Of a stretch of 64,000 nucleotides of DNA, positions 25,888-35,513 are shown in pieces (position 1 is the first letter of the stretch; each line of letters starts with the position of its first letter). Made by a program: the position numbers and the translations under genes. Under the pieces are notes generated by a model. The model was not told where the DNA came from, did no database searches, and was given only the letters and a program-made list of their open reading frames with translations. Origin of the DNA: QHXW01 sp035297145 (GTDB lineage: Bacteria; Acidobacteriota; Terriglobia; Bryobacterales; Bryobacteraceae); contig DATGZN010000058.1 of the NCBI GenBank assembly GCA_035297145.1, positions 1-64,000 on the forward strand, written 5' to 3'.

Positions 25888-27339
25888 CTACGCCACGATG
25901 TCGTGAATCACATTGCCGGCCACGTCCGTGAGGCGGAAGTCGCGGCCGCTGTAGCGGTAGGTCAGCTTGGTATGGTCGATGCCGAGCAGATAGAGAATCG
26001 TGGCGTGCAGATCGTGCACATGCATGCCTTTGTCCGCGACCTTCCAGCCGAAGTCATCGGTAGCGCCGTAGGTCATGCCGCCTTTTACGCCGCCACCGGC
26101 CAGCCAAACGGTGAAGCCGTGGGGGTTGTGATCGCGGCCATTGTGCACCTGCCCGCCCATGAAGCCGCTGCCAACCTCAACCACCGGCGTCCGGCCGAAT
26201 TCTGAGCCGCACACGATCAGCGTCTCGTCAAACAGACCACGTGATTTGAGATCTTTGATCAGAGCGGCGAAAGGCTGGTCGGAGTCCTTCCCGTTCTTGC
26301 GGTGCAGCTCGATATCGAAGTGGTGGTCCCAGGGGTCGCCCTTGGCGTAGTAGACCTGTACCATGCGAACCCCACGCTCCACCAGTCTGGCCGCAGTGAG
26401 GCAGCCGCGCGCCGTGCTTCCCTCGCCGTAGAGCTTGATGGTCGCTTCACTCTCCTTGCGAACATCGAAGACATCGGGCGCTTCGGTTTGCATCCGATAA
26501 GCCGTTTCCATGGACTGGAGCGTAGCTTCGAGCTGCGGGTCATCTGCGCGCTCCTGCTCGATCTGCAACCGGTCCAGCTTTTCCAGTAAATCGATTTCGC
26601 TCTTCTGCTGCTTGAGATCGAACTTATCGTTGTGAATGTTTGCGATCAGCTTCTGGGGATCGAATTTCTTGTCCTTGACGCTGTCGGAGATGTAGGTGCC
26701 CTGATATACCGGCGGTAGAAATGCTGAGTTCCAGAGCGGCGGCCCTACGGTTGTCGGCACTTCGGGACAGAGCACCACGAATGACGGCAGGTTGCGGTTT
26801 TCCGTGCCGAGGCCGTACGTGATCCACGATCCGATCGACGGCCGGCCGGGTTGGATGTGCCCGACATTCATCATGAGCAGCGACGGCTCGTGATTCGGAA
26901 TGTCGGTGTACATTGAGCGGATGATGCACATGTCATCGACACATTCCCCAAGCATGGGAAAGATCTCGCTGACTTCGATGCCACTCTTACCGTATTTCTT
27001 GAAAGTGAACGGCGACTTCATCAAGTTGCCGGTTTTGCGCTCGTGCTGCGGGATCTCGCCCGGCAGCGGCTGGCCGTGGTACTTCTCCAGCATGGGCTTG
27101 GGGTCGAAGCTATCGACTTGCGACAGCCCGCCGTTCATGAAGAGAAAAATGACATGTTTCGCCTTGGGCTTGAAGTTGGGGATTCTCGCGCCAGGGACAC
27201 CGTTTGCGTCGAGAGTGGTGGCGGCGCGCGTGATGGATTGGCCCACCATGCTGGCGAAGCTCAACATACCGAATCCGCTTCCCATCCGGCACAGAGCTTC
27301 TCGCCGGGTCACTGGGCGGCTGGGCGGTAAATGTCGCAT
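25888..27339 (-). CDS. DUF1501 domain protein with Tat-type leader
   Basis: A protein of about 483 residues of the DUF1501 family, sulfatase-fold relatives found with cytochrome/PSD1 proteins in Planctomycetes and Acidobacteriota. The leader is VTRREALCRMGSGFGMLSFASM, a twin-arginine type. FLFMNGGLSQVDSFDPKP near the N-terminus and DPWDHHFDIELHRKN, VCGSEFGRTP and GRDHNPHGFTVWLAGGG in the second half are the family signatures, with Asp, His and Glu residues of an alkaline phosphatase-like metal site. The ATG at 27339 has GAGG seven bases upstream. It is the last gene of a four-gene operon, 20 bases after the PSD1 gene. Confidence 0.9.
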   Translation of the reverse strand: MRHLPPSRPVTRREALCRMGSGFGMLSFASMVGQSITRAATTLDANGVPGARIPNFKPKAKHVIFLFMNGGLSQVDSFDPKPMLEKYHGQPLPGEIPQHERKTGNLMKSPFTFKKYGKSGIEVSEIFPMLGECVDDMCIIRSMYTDIPNHEPSLLMMNVGHIQPGRPSIGSWITYGLGTENRNLPSFVVLCPEVPTTVGPPLWNSAFLPPVYQGTYISDSVKDKKFDPQKLIANIHNDKFDLKQQKSEIDLLEKLDRLQIEQERADDPQLEATLQSMETAYRMQTEAPDVFDVRKESEATIKLYGEGSTARGCLTAARLVERGVRMVQVYYAKGDPWDHHFDIELHRKNGKDSDQPFAALIKDLKSRGLFDETLIVCGSEFGRTPVVEVGSGFMGGQVHNGRDHNPHGFTVWLAGGGVKGGMTYGATDDFGWKVADKGMHVHDLHATILYLLGIDHTKLTYRYSGRDFRLTDVAGNVIHDIVA

Positions 27340-27359
27340 TCTAATTCCTCTTTCTCGAC

Positions 27360-30182
27360 TCAATTCACAAACTCAAATTCGTTGGAACTCAGCAGCACGC
27401 GTGCGTACTGCTTCCACGGAGTGGGTGGCTCACCCGCGATTTGATTGCCGGGTTTTTCCGGATTCGCGCGCACGAACTCCAATCCCGCTTTCATCTCGGC
27501 CTCCGTGGGAACCCGCCCATAGAGCAGCCGGTAGGCTTTCCTGATGCGCGCTTCGTCGCTCCCCTCGTCATAGACGCGTTTGGCGAGCCGGTCGGCCTGG
27601 CGGTAAACGAAGGTGCTGTTCATGAAAAACAGCCGTTGCAGCGGAACGTTGGTAGAGAAGCGCTGCTCGGCGGTGAACGAGGGATTCGGAAAATCGAACA
27701 CTTGCAGAAAATCGTTGAGGCGATACCTGCTGACCTTGCAATAGACGGTGCGGCGGTCGTTGTCAGCGGCGAAATCGGTCGCAGGGCCGCCCACTTTTTT
27801 CAGATCGAGTGCGCCCGACGCATACAGCACCGAATCGCGAATGGCCTCGGCGTCCAGCCGGCGGCGGTTGGCACGCCAGTACCAGCGATTGGCGGGGTCT
27901 TTCTCTTGATTGACTGACGATGACTCCGCGCTGAGCTGATACACCGACGAAAGCAGAATCTCGCGGTGCAGCTTCTTGAATGACATGCCGTTGTCGACGA
28001 AGGTTTTGGCCAGATATTCGAGCAGGTCAGGATTCGTGGGCCGTTCGCCCATCTGGCCGAAGTTGCTGGGAGTATCCACGATTCCGGTGCCGAAATGCCA
28101 TTTCCAAACGCGGTTCGCAATCACGCGCGCGGCGATCGGGCTGGCCACCACGGCATTGGCCAGTTCCAGACGGCCGCTGCCGTTCGAGAACGGTTTGGGT
28201 TCGTCACTCGAGAGGACAGCCAGGAATCGCCGCGGCACCTCGTCACCGAGATTGTTGGGATTGCCGCGAACATTGACATGCATGTTCTGAATGGCCTTTG
28301 TGTCGCCGACGCCATGCACGAATGGAAACTGCTGCGGCAGCGCCTTCTTGAGCGCCTCAATTTCCGCGCGAACCGCGGCGATATGCTCGGTCACTTCGGT
28401 GGAGAAATGGCGTTCGAGCGACCAGTCTTTGAGGTTCAGCAGGCCGGGATCGGGCTTCTGCTCGGTCTCGGAATCGAGATCGTAGACAAAGACGTCAAGG
28501 TAGATACTGCTGCGCTCGAGCGGCTGCATGGTCTTCAATTCCAGATCGCAACCGGGGCAGAACTGGTCTTTGGTCTCGAACTCGTTGGGATAGGCGTCAC
28601 GGTGCGGCTTCTCCTTGACGTCCGCTTTGGCTTTGATGATGTCGTTCTCTTTTTTCAGCTCCTTGGCTTCAGCGAGGACAGAGAGCACCACATCCTGGAA
28701 TTGATTGGCCAGAAATTGCGCCTGCTCGAGAGTTCCGCCGCTCTTCACCATGTCTTGCCAATCGAGCAGATACGGGTAGTGCTTTTGAGGGCGGCCCAGG
28801 AACTTGATCCATTTCTCGAGCAGCTCGGGATCGACTTTCTCTTCCGCCGCAGCTTCGGGCAGCTTCATCTTCGGCTCGCCCGTAACTTTCCACGCGGCAA
28901 CGAGGTATTTTGCTGTCTTATGCGCGACCACTTCGGCGTAAAGCTTGCCTTCCTCCTGGATGAACTTATCCAGCTCTTCGTCCAGGTCGTCGATTTTCTT
29001 TTGCTGCTTCTGCCACGCGGCGGTTTCGGCGGGTGAGGACGTCGGATATTCGGTGTAAGTGGTGTTCAAGAAGACACCAGCCAGCGCGTAGTAATCCTGC
29101 TGAGAGATGGGATCGTACTTGTGATTGTGGCAGCGCGCGCAGGCAACGGTCAGGCCCAGGAAGCCGCGGCTTACCAAGTCGATGCGTTCGTTGCGTTCGT
29201 CGGCGCGGCCCTGTACGGGTTCGGCCTGGTCCCACCACCAGGGGCCTTGTCCCAGCATGGCAGTACCGGCGACGGTTTTCGGCCGAACCTTCTGGTCCAG
29301 CAGGTCGCCCGCGAGCTGTGCTTTGACGAACGCGTCAAAGGGTAGATCCTGATTGAACGCCTGGATCACCCAATCGCGGTAGACATACGCGCCGCTGAAC
29401 GGCATATAGCCACGATCTTTGGGATCCAGGCCGCGCACATCATCCTCGGCGTAGCGGACGACATCCAGCCAGTGCCGGCCCCAACGCTCGCCATACTGCG
29501 GCGAGGCGAGCAAGCGGTCCACAACCTTTTCGAAAGCGTGCGGCGATTTGTCGGCAACGAACGCATCGATTTCATCGGGCGTCGGCGGCAATCCGATCAA
29601 GTCCAATGTCGCGCGACGAATTAAGGTGCGGCGGGCGGCCGGCGCAACGGGCTTCAGCCCTTCTGATTCCAGCTTGGATAGCACCAAGCGGTCGATGTTC
29701 GTCTTCGCCCAAGACTTTTCCTTGACCTGTGGAAGCTCCGGCTCACGCAGCGGCTGGAATGACCAGAACTTGCGCTGCTCGGGAGTGATTGTGAATTGCT
29801 TTGATTTCGAGACGGGAATCGTCTGCGCAGTCTCGGGCCATGGCGCACCCATTTTGACCCACTCGGCGAGCGCGGCGACGTCCTGCGGCTTCAGTTTGCC
29901 GCCCTTCGGCATCTTGAGCTCGCCGGTTTGCCGCACCGCCTGGATGAGCAGGCTTTTCTCGGGATCGCCCGGCATCACAGCAGGCCCCGTTTTGCCGCCT
30001 TTCAAGAGGGCCTCGCGAGAATCCACGCGCAGACCGCCCATTTCGGAGTTGGTGTGGCAGGCGTAACAATTGTTCGCCAGCACTGGCCGGACCTTATTCT
30101 CGAAGAAATCCGCTCCTTCCGACGCGGTCGGAGCGGCGTGGAGCGGAACGGATGCAATCAACAACGCAATAACACTTCTCAT
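27360..30182 (-). CDS. Exported cytochrome c/DUF1549/DUF1553 (PSD1) protein
   Basis: About 940 residues with a signal peptide (MRSVIALLIASVPLHA). It has one covalent haem motif CYACH (residues 39-43) in a planctomycete-type cytochrome c domain. DUF1549 follows (LVLSKLESEGLKPVAPAARRTLIRRATLDLIGLPPTPDEIDAFV, RYAEDD), then DUF1553 in the C-terminal third (NRVWKWHFGTGIVDTPSNFGQMGERPTNPDLLEYLA, RLDAEAIRDS). A charged region with coiled-coil character lies between them. Such proteins pair with DUF1501 proteins, as here. The biochemical role is unknown, probably electron transfer linked to exported polysaccharide or sulfate-ester metabolism. The ATG at 30182 is one base after the propeller gene stop. 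Confidence 0.9.
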   Translation of the reverse strand: MRSVIALLIASVPLHAAPTASEGADFFENKVRPVLANNCYACHTNSEMGGLRVDSREALLKGGKTGPAVMPGDPEKSLLIQAVRQTGELKMPKGGKLKPQDVAALAEWVKMGAPWPETAQTIPVSKSKQFTITPEQRKFWSFQPLREPELPQVKEKSWAKTNIDRLVLSKLESEGLKPVAPAARRTLIRRATLDLIGLPPTPDEIDAFVADKSPHAFEKVVDRLLASPQYGERWGRHWLDVVRYAEDDVRGLDPKDRGYMPFSGAYVYRDWVIQAFNQDLPFDAFVKAQLAGDLLDQKVRPKTVAGTAMLGQGPWWWDQAEPVQGRADERNERIDLVSRGFLGLTVACARCHNHKYDPISQQDYYALAGVFLNTTYTEYPTSSPAETAAWQKQQKKIDDLDEELDKFIQEEGKLYAEVVAHKTAKYLVAAWKVTGEPKMKLPEAAAEEKVDPELLEKWIKFLGRPQKHYPYLLDWQDMVKSGGTLEQAQFLANQFQDVVLSVLAEAKELKKENDIIKAKADVKEKPHRDAYPNEFETKDQFCPGCDLELKTMQPLERSSIYLDVFVYDLDSETEQKPDPGLLNLKDWSLERHFSTEVTEHIAAVRAEIEALKKALPQQFPFVHGVGDTKAIQNMHVNVRGNPNNLGDEVPRRFLAVLSSDEPKPFSNGSGRLELANAVVASPIAARVIANRVWKWHFGTGIVDTPSNFGQMGERPTNPDLLEYLAKTFVDNGMSFKKLHREILLSSVYQLSAESSSVNQEKDPANRWYWRANRRRLDAEAIRDSVLYASGALDLKKVGGPATDFAADNDRRTVYCKVSRYRLNDFLQVFDFPNPSFTAEQRFSTNVPLQRLFFMNSTFVYRQADRLAKRVYDEGSDEARIRKAYRLLYGRVPTEAEMKAGLEFVRANPEKPGNQIAGEPPTPWKQYARVLLSSNEFEFVN

Positions 30183-30183
30183 G

Positions 30184-31140
30184 TCACAAAGCCTTCGGAT
30201 CAATACGCCAAACTTCCTGGAACTCGTGGTTGGAAAGCCAGAGGGAGCCGTGCCCGACTCGCAGGGCGTCTCCGCCCTTGCCGACAAACTGTTTCGTAAC
30301 GCGATTCGTAGCCGGGTCGATGCGAGAGATCGGTTTGCCCATTGCCGTGACCCAGACCGCGCCGGCGCCGGTGTCGATATCCCCGCCTTCACCTGGAACG
30401 CCGACGGCGATGGTCGCGGTCACTTTGTTGGTCGCGGGATCGATGCGTGTGACGCTACCGTCGCCCTGGTTGAGCGTCCAAACCGCTCCCAATCCGACAG
30501 CCAGGAATCGTGGGGACGGGCCAACCGGAATCGAGGCTACAACCTTTTCCGTCTTCGCATCGACCCTGGACACGAGATTGCTCTTCGTGCACGTCAGCCA
30601 AACCGCGCCTTCCCCCACCATCGCCGCGAAAGACCCGGCGGGAACTTGAATTCGGGCCACGATCTTGTTGGTAGTTGGATCGATGCGAACCAGTGCTCCC
30701 GATGCGTCAGAGGGCATCCAGATGCTGCCTTCACCAGCCGTTATGGTCCCTTCGGTGTCCGCGATGCCGGTCGAAATCCTGGCCAGCACTTTCGCGGTTT
30801 GGGCATCGAAGCGCCATACGCTTCCATCGCCGCAGTTGGGCACCCACACGCTGCCGAAGCCCATGGCCAGCCCGGCGCACGGCGCTTTTCCGGTGGAAAT
30901 CGTGGCGACGACTTTATTTGTCTGCGGATCGAGACGCGAGAGATTGTCCTTGGGCTTATTCGAAATCCAGACGCTGTCGCCGATCCCGATCCAGTCGGGG
31001 AAACCTGGCACGGAAAACTTGGCCAGCGCATGCAGCGAGGACATCGGCTGCTGGACGGGCTTGAGGTCGGGAGAATCGCTGCCTCTGGCGCAGAGAGCGG
31101 CTAGCGCTGCAGATCCCATCAGGTATCGCGTGAACTTCAT
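30184..31140 (-). CDS. Exported beta-propeller (YVTN/Vgb-like) protein
   Basis: A 318-residue protein with an N-terminal signal sequence (MKFTRYLMGSAALAALCARG) and six to seven repeats of about 42 residues. The repeats have the pattern GxGSVWVxxxxxGxVxRIDPxTNKVVATIxVG, the YVTN-type beta-propeller also seen in virginiamycin B lyase. There is no clear lyase catalytic residue, so a binding or scaffold role is more likely. It overlaps the upstream MBL-fold gene by 4 bases (ATGA) and is one base from the PSD1 gene, so all four genes form a tight operon. Confidence 0.85.
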   Translation of the reverse strand: MKFTRYLMGSAALAALCARGSDSPDLKPVQQPMSSLHALAKFSVPGFPDWIGIGDSVWISNKPKDNLSRLDPQTNKVVATISTGKAPCAGLAMGFGSVWVPNCGDGSVWRFDAQTAKVLARISTGIADTEGTITAGEGSIWMPSDASGALVRIDPTTNKIVARIQVPAGSFAAMVGEGAVWLTCTKSNLVSRVDAKTEKVVASIPVGPSPRFLAVGLGAVWTLNQGDGSVTRIDPATNKVTATIAVGVPGEGGDIDTGAGAVWVTAMGKPISRIDPATNRVTKQFVGKGGDALRVGHGSLWLSNHEFQEVWRIDPKAL

Positions 31141-32057
31141 TGCGCCTGCCCCGCTGAGGTTTCGACTTTATCGCTCACCGGCCAGATGGTCAAATCGCGC
31201 AGCGCCAGCCGCTCGGGTTTCTGCATTCGGCTGAGCGCGTCATTCAGCTCCAGCAAGCTGCCACGGCTCATCTCGAGAGAGTGTTCGTCCGGCTGGTACT
31301 GCGTTCCAATCGGATAGTCGAGGTACGCCGTGCGGCTCTGCTCGATGTGGCAGCCGACCACATGCGTCACAATTTTGCCTTCGGTAAAACGAACCAGGCG
31401 CTGGGTGCTTGCCACGAACGCCGGAAAGTCGCGCACGTACAGGCGGCCGGGATAGAGGCTGTCGCCTGTGAACAGGACGCCAGTCTGGCGGTCGTAATAA
31501 GCCAGACTCAGGACGTCGTGGCCGGGAATCGCAACCACGTCGAGGATGCGGTCGCCGAGGTCGAGCCGGCCAATATCTTCCGGCCAATGGGCGATGCCGA
31601 AGAACTGGCTGGTTCCTGGCACGGTCAACGGAACTAGCGTCGTGTTCGGCCGCTCTTTAAACTGTCCGTCACCGGCGATGTGATCGTCATGCGAGTGTGA
31701 ATGCCCAACGATCAATGGCGGTGCGTCGCGATGATTCTGCGCAGCCCATTTGTCAATCAGCGCCGAAACCGTGTGCGCGACGTTAGTCTGGCCGGCGCCG
31801 GTGTCGATCAGAAAGCACTTGTCTTTACCGAACAGCAGGTACAGGAAGGGCTTCTCGTAGTTTACGCACCCGCTCTCTCGCAAAATGAAGAAGTCGGGAT
31901 TGTACTCGTGAATCTCCCACTCGGGAGCCTCCATGCAGTTCGGGCCGCCGGTTCTCCATGTCTTGGGGAGCGTGCCAGTGCGGACGCCGCCGCCGTTCGG
32001 CTGGGGGGCCTGCCAGATCAGAACGCTCAGGGCCAGTACCGGCAGAAAAGTTAACAC
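31137..32057 (-). CDS. Exported MBL-fold metallo-hydrolase
   Basis: A metallo-beta-lactamase fold protein of about 306 residues. The metal motif is HSHSHDDH (HxHxDH type); further ligands are in VAIPGHDVLSLAYYD, VLFTGDSLYPGRL and THVVGCHIEQS, in the usual order. I start it at the GTG at 32057, which gives a signal peptide (LTFLPVLALSVLIWQA) and has GGAGG about ten bases upstream. The open frame runs further to 32234 without a good start. It is the first gene of the operon with the propeller, PSD1 and DUF1501 proteins. The substrate is unknown. Confidence 0.82.
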   Translation of the reverse strand: MLTFLPVLALSVLIWQAPQPNGGGVRTGTLPKTWRTGGPNCMEAPEWEIHEYNPDFFILRESGCVNYEKPFLYLLFGKDKCFLIDTGAGQTNVAHTVSALIDKWAAQNHRDAPPLIVGHSHSHDDHIAGDGQFKERPNTTLVPLTVPGTSQFFGIAHWPEDIGRLDLGDRILDVVAIPGHDVLSLAYYDRQTGVLFTGDSLYPGRLYVRDFPAFVASTQRLVRFTEGKIVTHVVGCHIEQSRTAYLDYPIGTQYQPDEHSLEMSRGSLLELNDALSRMQKPERLALRDLTIWPVSDKVETSAGQAQ

Positions 32058-32300
32058 CGCGTTGACATCCTCCGTTTCAATGAGCGTGCAACGAGGCAGG
32101 GAATTCGACGGGGAACAGGGACCCGGGCGTGCCACGCTTAGGCCAGCCCGGCCTTTGAATAAAGATACACCAAAACGAGGCGTTCGGCCAAAAGCCCGCG
32201 CGCCAGCTTGTCGAGACCAGGTTCGGATCAGCAAAGGCTGTTCGCCCCGATCACAGTACTAGGACTGAAACGCTAATGGCCCAGCCTGCCGGATGCTATC

Positions 32301-35129
32301 TTGGTCGGGCGGGACTCCCAGGTGTCTGACGAGAATCCCGTCCTTAACTTGGCGAGTGGAAGTACGGGTTTGTCTCCCGACGAACTGATCATCGATCGCT
32401 GGCGGCGCACGGAAGAGGTGTTTCACCGGGTGCTGGATGCTCCCGCCGCCGAGAGAACAGCCCTTGTGAAGGAGCTCTGCGCTGGCGACGTCGAACTCCT
32501 GCAAGAGGCCAATTCCCTCCTCAAGGCCTGGGACGCGCAGGAACACTTGTCGGCCGAATACGTTGCGAGTAAGCCAGCGGATTCCAGAGTAACTCAGGCC
32601 GGCCGCAGGATCGGTCCGTACCAGCTCGAGAGGATTCTGGGACGCGGCGGGATGGGCGCGGTGTACCTGGCGCATCGCGCCGACGGGCAGTTCGAGCAGC
32701 AGGTTGCCATCAAATTGATCGACGTCCCTTTGGCGGGGGATCTTTTCCGCGAGCGATTCCGGCGGGAACGGCAGATCCTGGCCGGTCTGAATCATCCGTT
32801 CATTGCGCGGCTTCTGGACGGCGGCACGGGAGGCGAGGGCGAGCTGTATCTCGCCATGGAGTACGTCGAAGGCGTGCCCATCAGCCAGCACTGCCGGGAC
32901 CAGGCCTTATCGCTTCGGGACAAGCTGGCCCTTTTCAAGTCCGTCTGCACCGCCGTGCGGTTTGCGCATCAGAACCTGGTGGTGCACCGCGACCTGAAGC
33001 CCGACAACATTCTCGTGCTTGCCGACGGAACGCCCAAGCTTCTCGACTTCGGTACGGCGAAGCTCCTGGATCCTACGGAGGTGGAAGGCGAATTCACGCG
33101 AGAGGGGTTTCATGCGTTTACGCCGCAATACGCCAGTCCGGAGCAGGTGCTGGGCCATGCCATCACAACAGCCAGCGACATTTACTCGCTGGGCGTGCTG
33201 TTGTTTCTCCTGACGAGCGGCAGCCCTCCTTACGAATTCAGCAATTTCTCAACGGCGGAACTGGTTCGAGTGATTTGTGACGAGCAGCCTCCGAGGCCCA
33301 GTGAAAAGGCCCCGCTCGGGGTTGTGGATGCAGACGTCGATGCCATCGTCATGAAGGCCCTTCGTAAGGAGCCCGAGCAGCGCTATCCCAGCGTGGATGC
33401 GCTGATCCTCGACCTTGAGGCGTATCTCGATGGCCGGCCGGTGGCCGCGCGACAAGGAACGCTGCGCTACCGCGCGCTGAAGATGGTACGGAGAAACAAG
33501 GTTGCTCTGACAGCCGCGGCCTTGGTCATGTTGACGGTCATGGCGGGAATGGGCGGAATTCTTTGGCAGGCTCGCATCGCCAACGTGCAAAGGCGCAAAG
33601 CCGAAGCCCGCTCGGAAGATCTGCGGAAGCTCAGCAACACGCTTCTATCTGAGTTGGATGACGCGATTCAAAAGCTTCCCGGATCCACTCCCGCGCAAAG
33701 GCTGCTGGTCACGACAGTATTGGAGCATCTCGACCGCATGCAGAAGGATGCTGCTGACGACCCACAGTTGCAGCTCGACATGGTGAACGCCTACACAAAG
33801 CTGGGCAACGTGCAGGGCAATCCGTACGATCAAAACATTGGGGACCCGCAGGGCGCATTAGCCACGCTGGACAAGGCTCTAGCGATCGCCGGCCGGCTTG
33901 CCAGAGTGCAGCCAGAGGATCCGGCGGTGTCGCGAGCTTTGGGAATGGCGCAACAGTCGCGCAGCGAAGTGCTGTTTGGTATTGGCAAAACACCAGACGC
34001 CGTGGCCAGCATGCGGGCGGCTACAGCTATTTTTGACGCGCTTGCGGCGCGGCCCAGTGCGAGCGTGGATGCGCTGGCTGAGGCTGCGACCGCGCACGGC
34101 GGCTTGGGTGATGAGTTGGGGCAAAGCGGCACGGCCAGCCTGAGCGATCTGACCGGCGCGCTGGCTGCTTTTCGCAAGACACTGGAAATTGACCAGCGCA
34201 TTCTCCAGCTCGATCCCTCTTACGCTCGCGCCATTCGCGGGATGGCTCTGATTCGCACCAAAATTGCCACCATCGAAGCCGAGACCGACCCTGGCGCGGC
34301 GCTACCGGACTATCGCCAGGCGCTCGACAGCATGAGATCCCTTCCCGAAGCGGTCCAGAGCACGTTGCCGAATCAGCGGATACTATCCACCATTCTTCGC
34401 AAGTATGGCCTGGCACTCAAGGACACCGGCGATTATGAGCAAGCATTGCAGAATTTCGAGCGGGCACGGACTATGCTGCAACGGTTCGTGGACCTCGATC
34501 CGCAGGATGCTCGCGCCTTGAATGATCTCGAAGCGGGCCTGGAGAATGAAGCGGAATGCTACGAGGATCGTGCACAAGGCATCTTCCCCGGCGTCACCAG
34601 GAACCGGAGCGCGGATGCTCGGAGCGCATTACGCCTGGTGACCGATGCGCGCCGGATCCTCGCGCGTCTTCTCGATCAAGAGCCTGGGAACGAGCTTTGG
34701 CGGGCCGCCCTGGGTGCGGTTCTCATTCGCATCAGCGTCTGGCAGCACGCCGTGCATCCGGATGGGTCGAGTATGGAGTTCGCCCAACAGGGCCTGGCGA
34801 TTCTCAAAGATTTCCGGCCGCAAGAGAATGCTCCAGGCATGGTTCTGGACCTGGTTACCACAGGCCTGATTACCGTTGAGCCCGCGCGCCTCCGCGAGCC
34901 CAAGCTCGCTGTCAAGTATGCCGAAAGAATGGTCGCCCTCAGCCGGCGGCAGAAACCGGGATTTCTGCTGACGCTGGCACAAAGCTATCGTTTGGCGGGA
35001 GAGGCGGACAAAGCCTGGGCGACCGCTCGCGAGGCGCTGGCGCTTTTGCCGGCCCACTCAAGTGCGCCAAGTCGTATTCGTAAACTTCTCGATGCGGAGC
35101 TGGCTGCGTCACGCGAGCCGCAGCACTAG
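32301..35129 (+). CDS. Transmembrane Ser/Thr protein kinase with TPR-like C-terminal half
   Basis: A 942-residue Hanks-type kinase of the Acidobacteriota type. The kinase domain spans about residues 107-385: glycine loop GRGGMGAVY, ATP-binding Lys138 in AIKL, catalytic HRDLKPDN with Asp231, and DFGTAK with Asp249, so it should be active. One membrane helix (399-421) follows, then about 500 residues of helical repeats of TPR character (PQGALATLDKALAIAGRL, YEQALQNFERARTML). Such kinases usually sit beside a TIGR02999-type ECF sigma factor; here that gene follows after 10 bases but is broken. The start may be the TTG at 32301 or the GTG at 32322. Confidence 0.9.
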   Translation: MVGRDSQVSDENPVLNLASGSTGLSPDELIIDRWRRTEEVFHRVLDAPAAERTALVKELCAGDVELLQEANSLLKAWDAQEHLSAEYVASKPADSRVTQAGRRIGPYQLERILGRGGMGAVYLAHRADGQFEQQVAIKLIDVPLAGDLFRERFRRERQILAGLNHPFIARLLDGGTGGEGELYLAMEYVEGVPISQHCRDQALSLRDKLALFKSVCTAVRFAHQNLVVHRDLKPDNILVLADGTPKLLDFGTAKLLDPTEVEGEFTREGFHAFTPQYASPEQVLGHAITTASDIYSLGVLLFLLTSGSPPYEFSNFSTAELVRVICDEQPPRPSEKAPLGVVDADVDAIVMKALRKEPEQRYPSVDALILDLEAYLDGRPVAARQGTLRYRALKMVRRNKVALTAAALVMLTVMAGMGGILWQARIANVQRRKAEARSEDLRKLSNTLLSELDDAIQKLPGSTPAQRLLVTTVLEHLDRMQKDAADDPQLQLDMVNAYTKLGNVQGNPYDQNIGDPQGALATLDKALAIAGRLARVQPEDPAVSRALGMAQQSRSEVLFGIGKTPDAVASMRAATAIFDALAARPSASVDALAEAATAHGGLGDELGQSGTASLSDLTGALAAFRKTLEIDQRILQLDPSYARAIRGMALIRTKIATIEAETDPGAALPDYRQALDSMRSLPEAVQSTLPNQRILSTILRKYGLALKDTGDYEQALQNFERARTMLQRFVDLDPQDARALNDLEAGLENEAECYEDRAQGIFPGVTRNRSADARSALRLVTDARRILARLLDQEPGNELWRAALGAVLIRISVWQHAVHPDGSSMEFAQQGLAILKDFRPQENAPGMVLDLVTTGLITVEPARLREPKLAVKYAERMVALSRRQKPGFLLTLAQSYRLAGEADKAWATAREALALLPAHSSAPSRIRKLLDAELAASREPQH

Positions 35130-35139
35130 AAAGCGGCAG

Positions 35140-35500
35140 ATGGGAAGCAACGGCCAACCCCCCGGCGAGATCACGGTGCTGTTACAACGCTGGAGTTCGA
35201 GTGCGAGATTACGCTCGCGAGGCAGCCGCGGAAAAACGCACAGCGGGAGTGCGCATCCCGCTGCATCCCGATCTCGCCTGGGTGGACGCCAGCGGCGTGG
35301 AGATGGTGTCACTCGATGCCGCGCTCAACGAACTCCAGGCAATCGATGAGCGAAACGTCCGCGCCATTGAACTTCGGTACTTTCTCGGGTGCACCAGGGA
35401 AGAGGCCGCAGAACTGTTGGGAATCGGCCACGCCACCCTGGATCGCGACCTGCAGTTTGCTAAGAGCTGGCTGTATCGCCGCCTGACTCCGCAGCTCTGA
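35140..35500 (+). pseudogene. ECF sigma factor (TIGR02999-like) with internal deletion
   Basis: The start of an ECF sigma factor is intact: an ATG at 35140 opens GQPPGEITVLLQRWS, the typical N-terminus of TIGR02999 sigma factors. After about 20 codons the sequence jumps, one frame away, to RDYAREAAAEKR at 35201, which normally lies about 90 residues into the protein. From there sigma region 4 is complete (LNELQAIDERNVRAIELRYFLGCTREEAAELLGIGHATLDRDL). Sigma region 2, which binds core polymerase and the -10 element, is missing and the frames do not join. The kinase upstream has therefore lost its usual partner. A free region 4 peptide could still be made from a start near 35201. Confidence 0.7.
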
Positions 35501-35513
35501 CCCTCAACTTTTC

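Noticed and set aside
30070..31104. 344-codon plus-strand frame
   Set aside because: Antisense to the beta-propeller protein; periodicity is caused by the propeller repeats.
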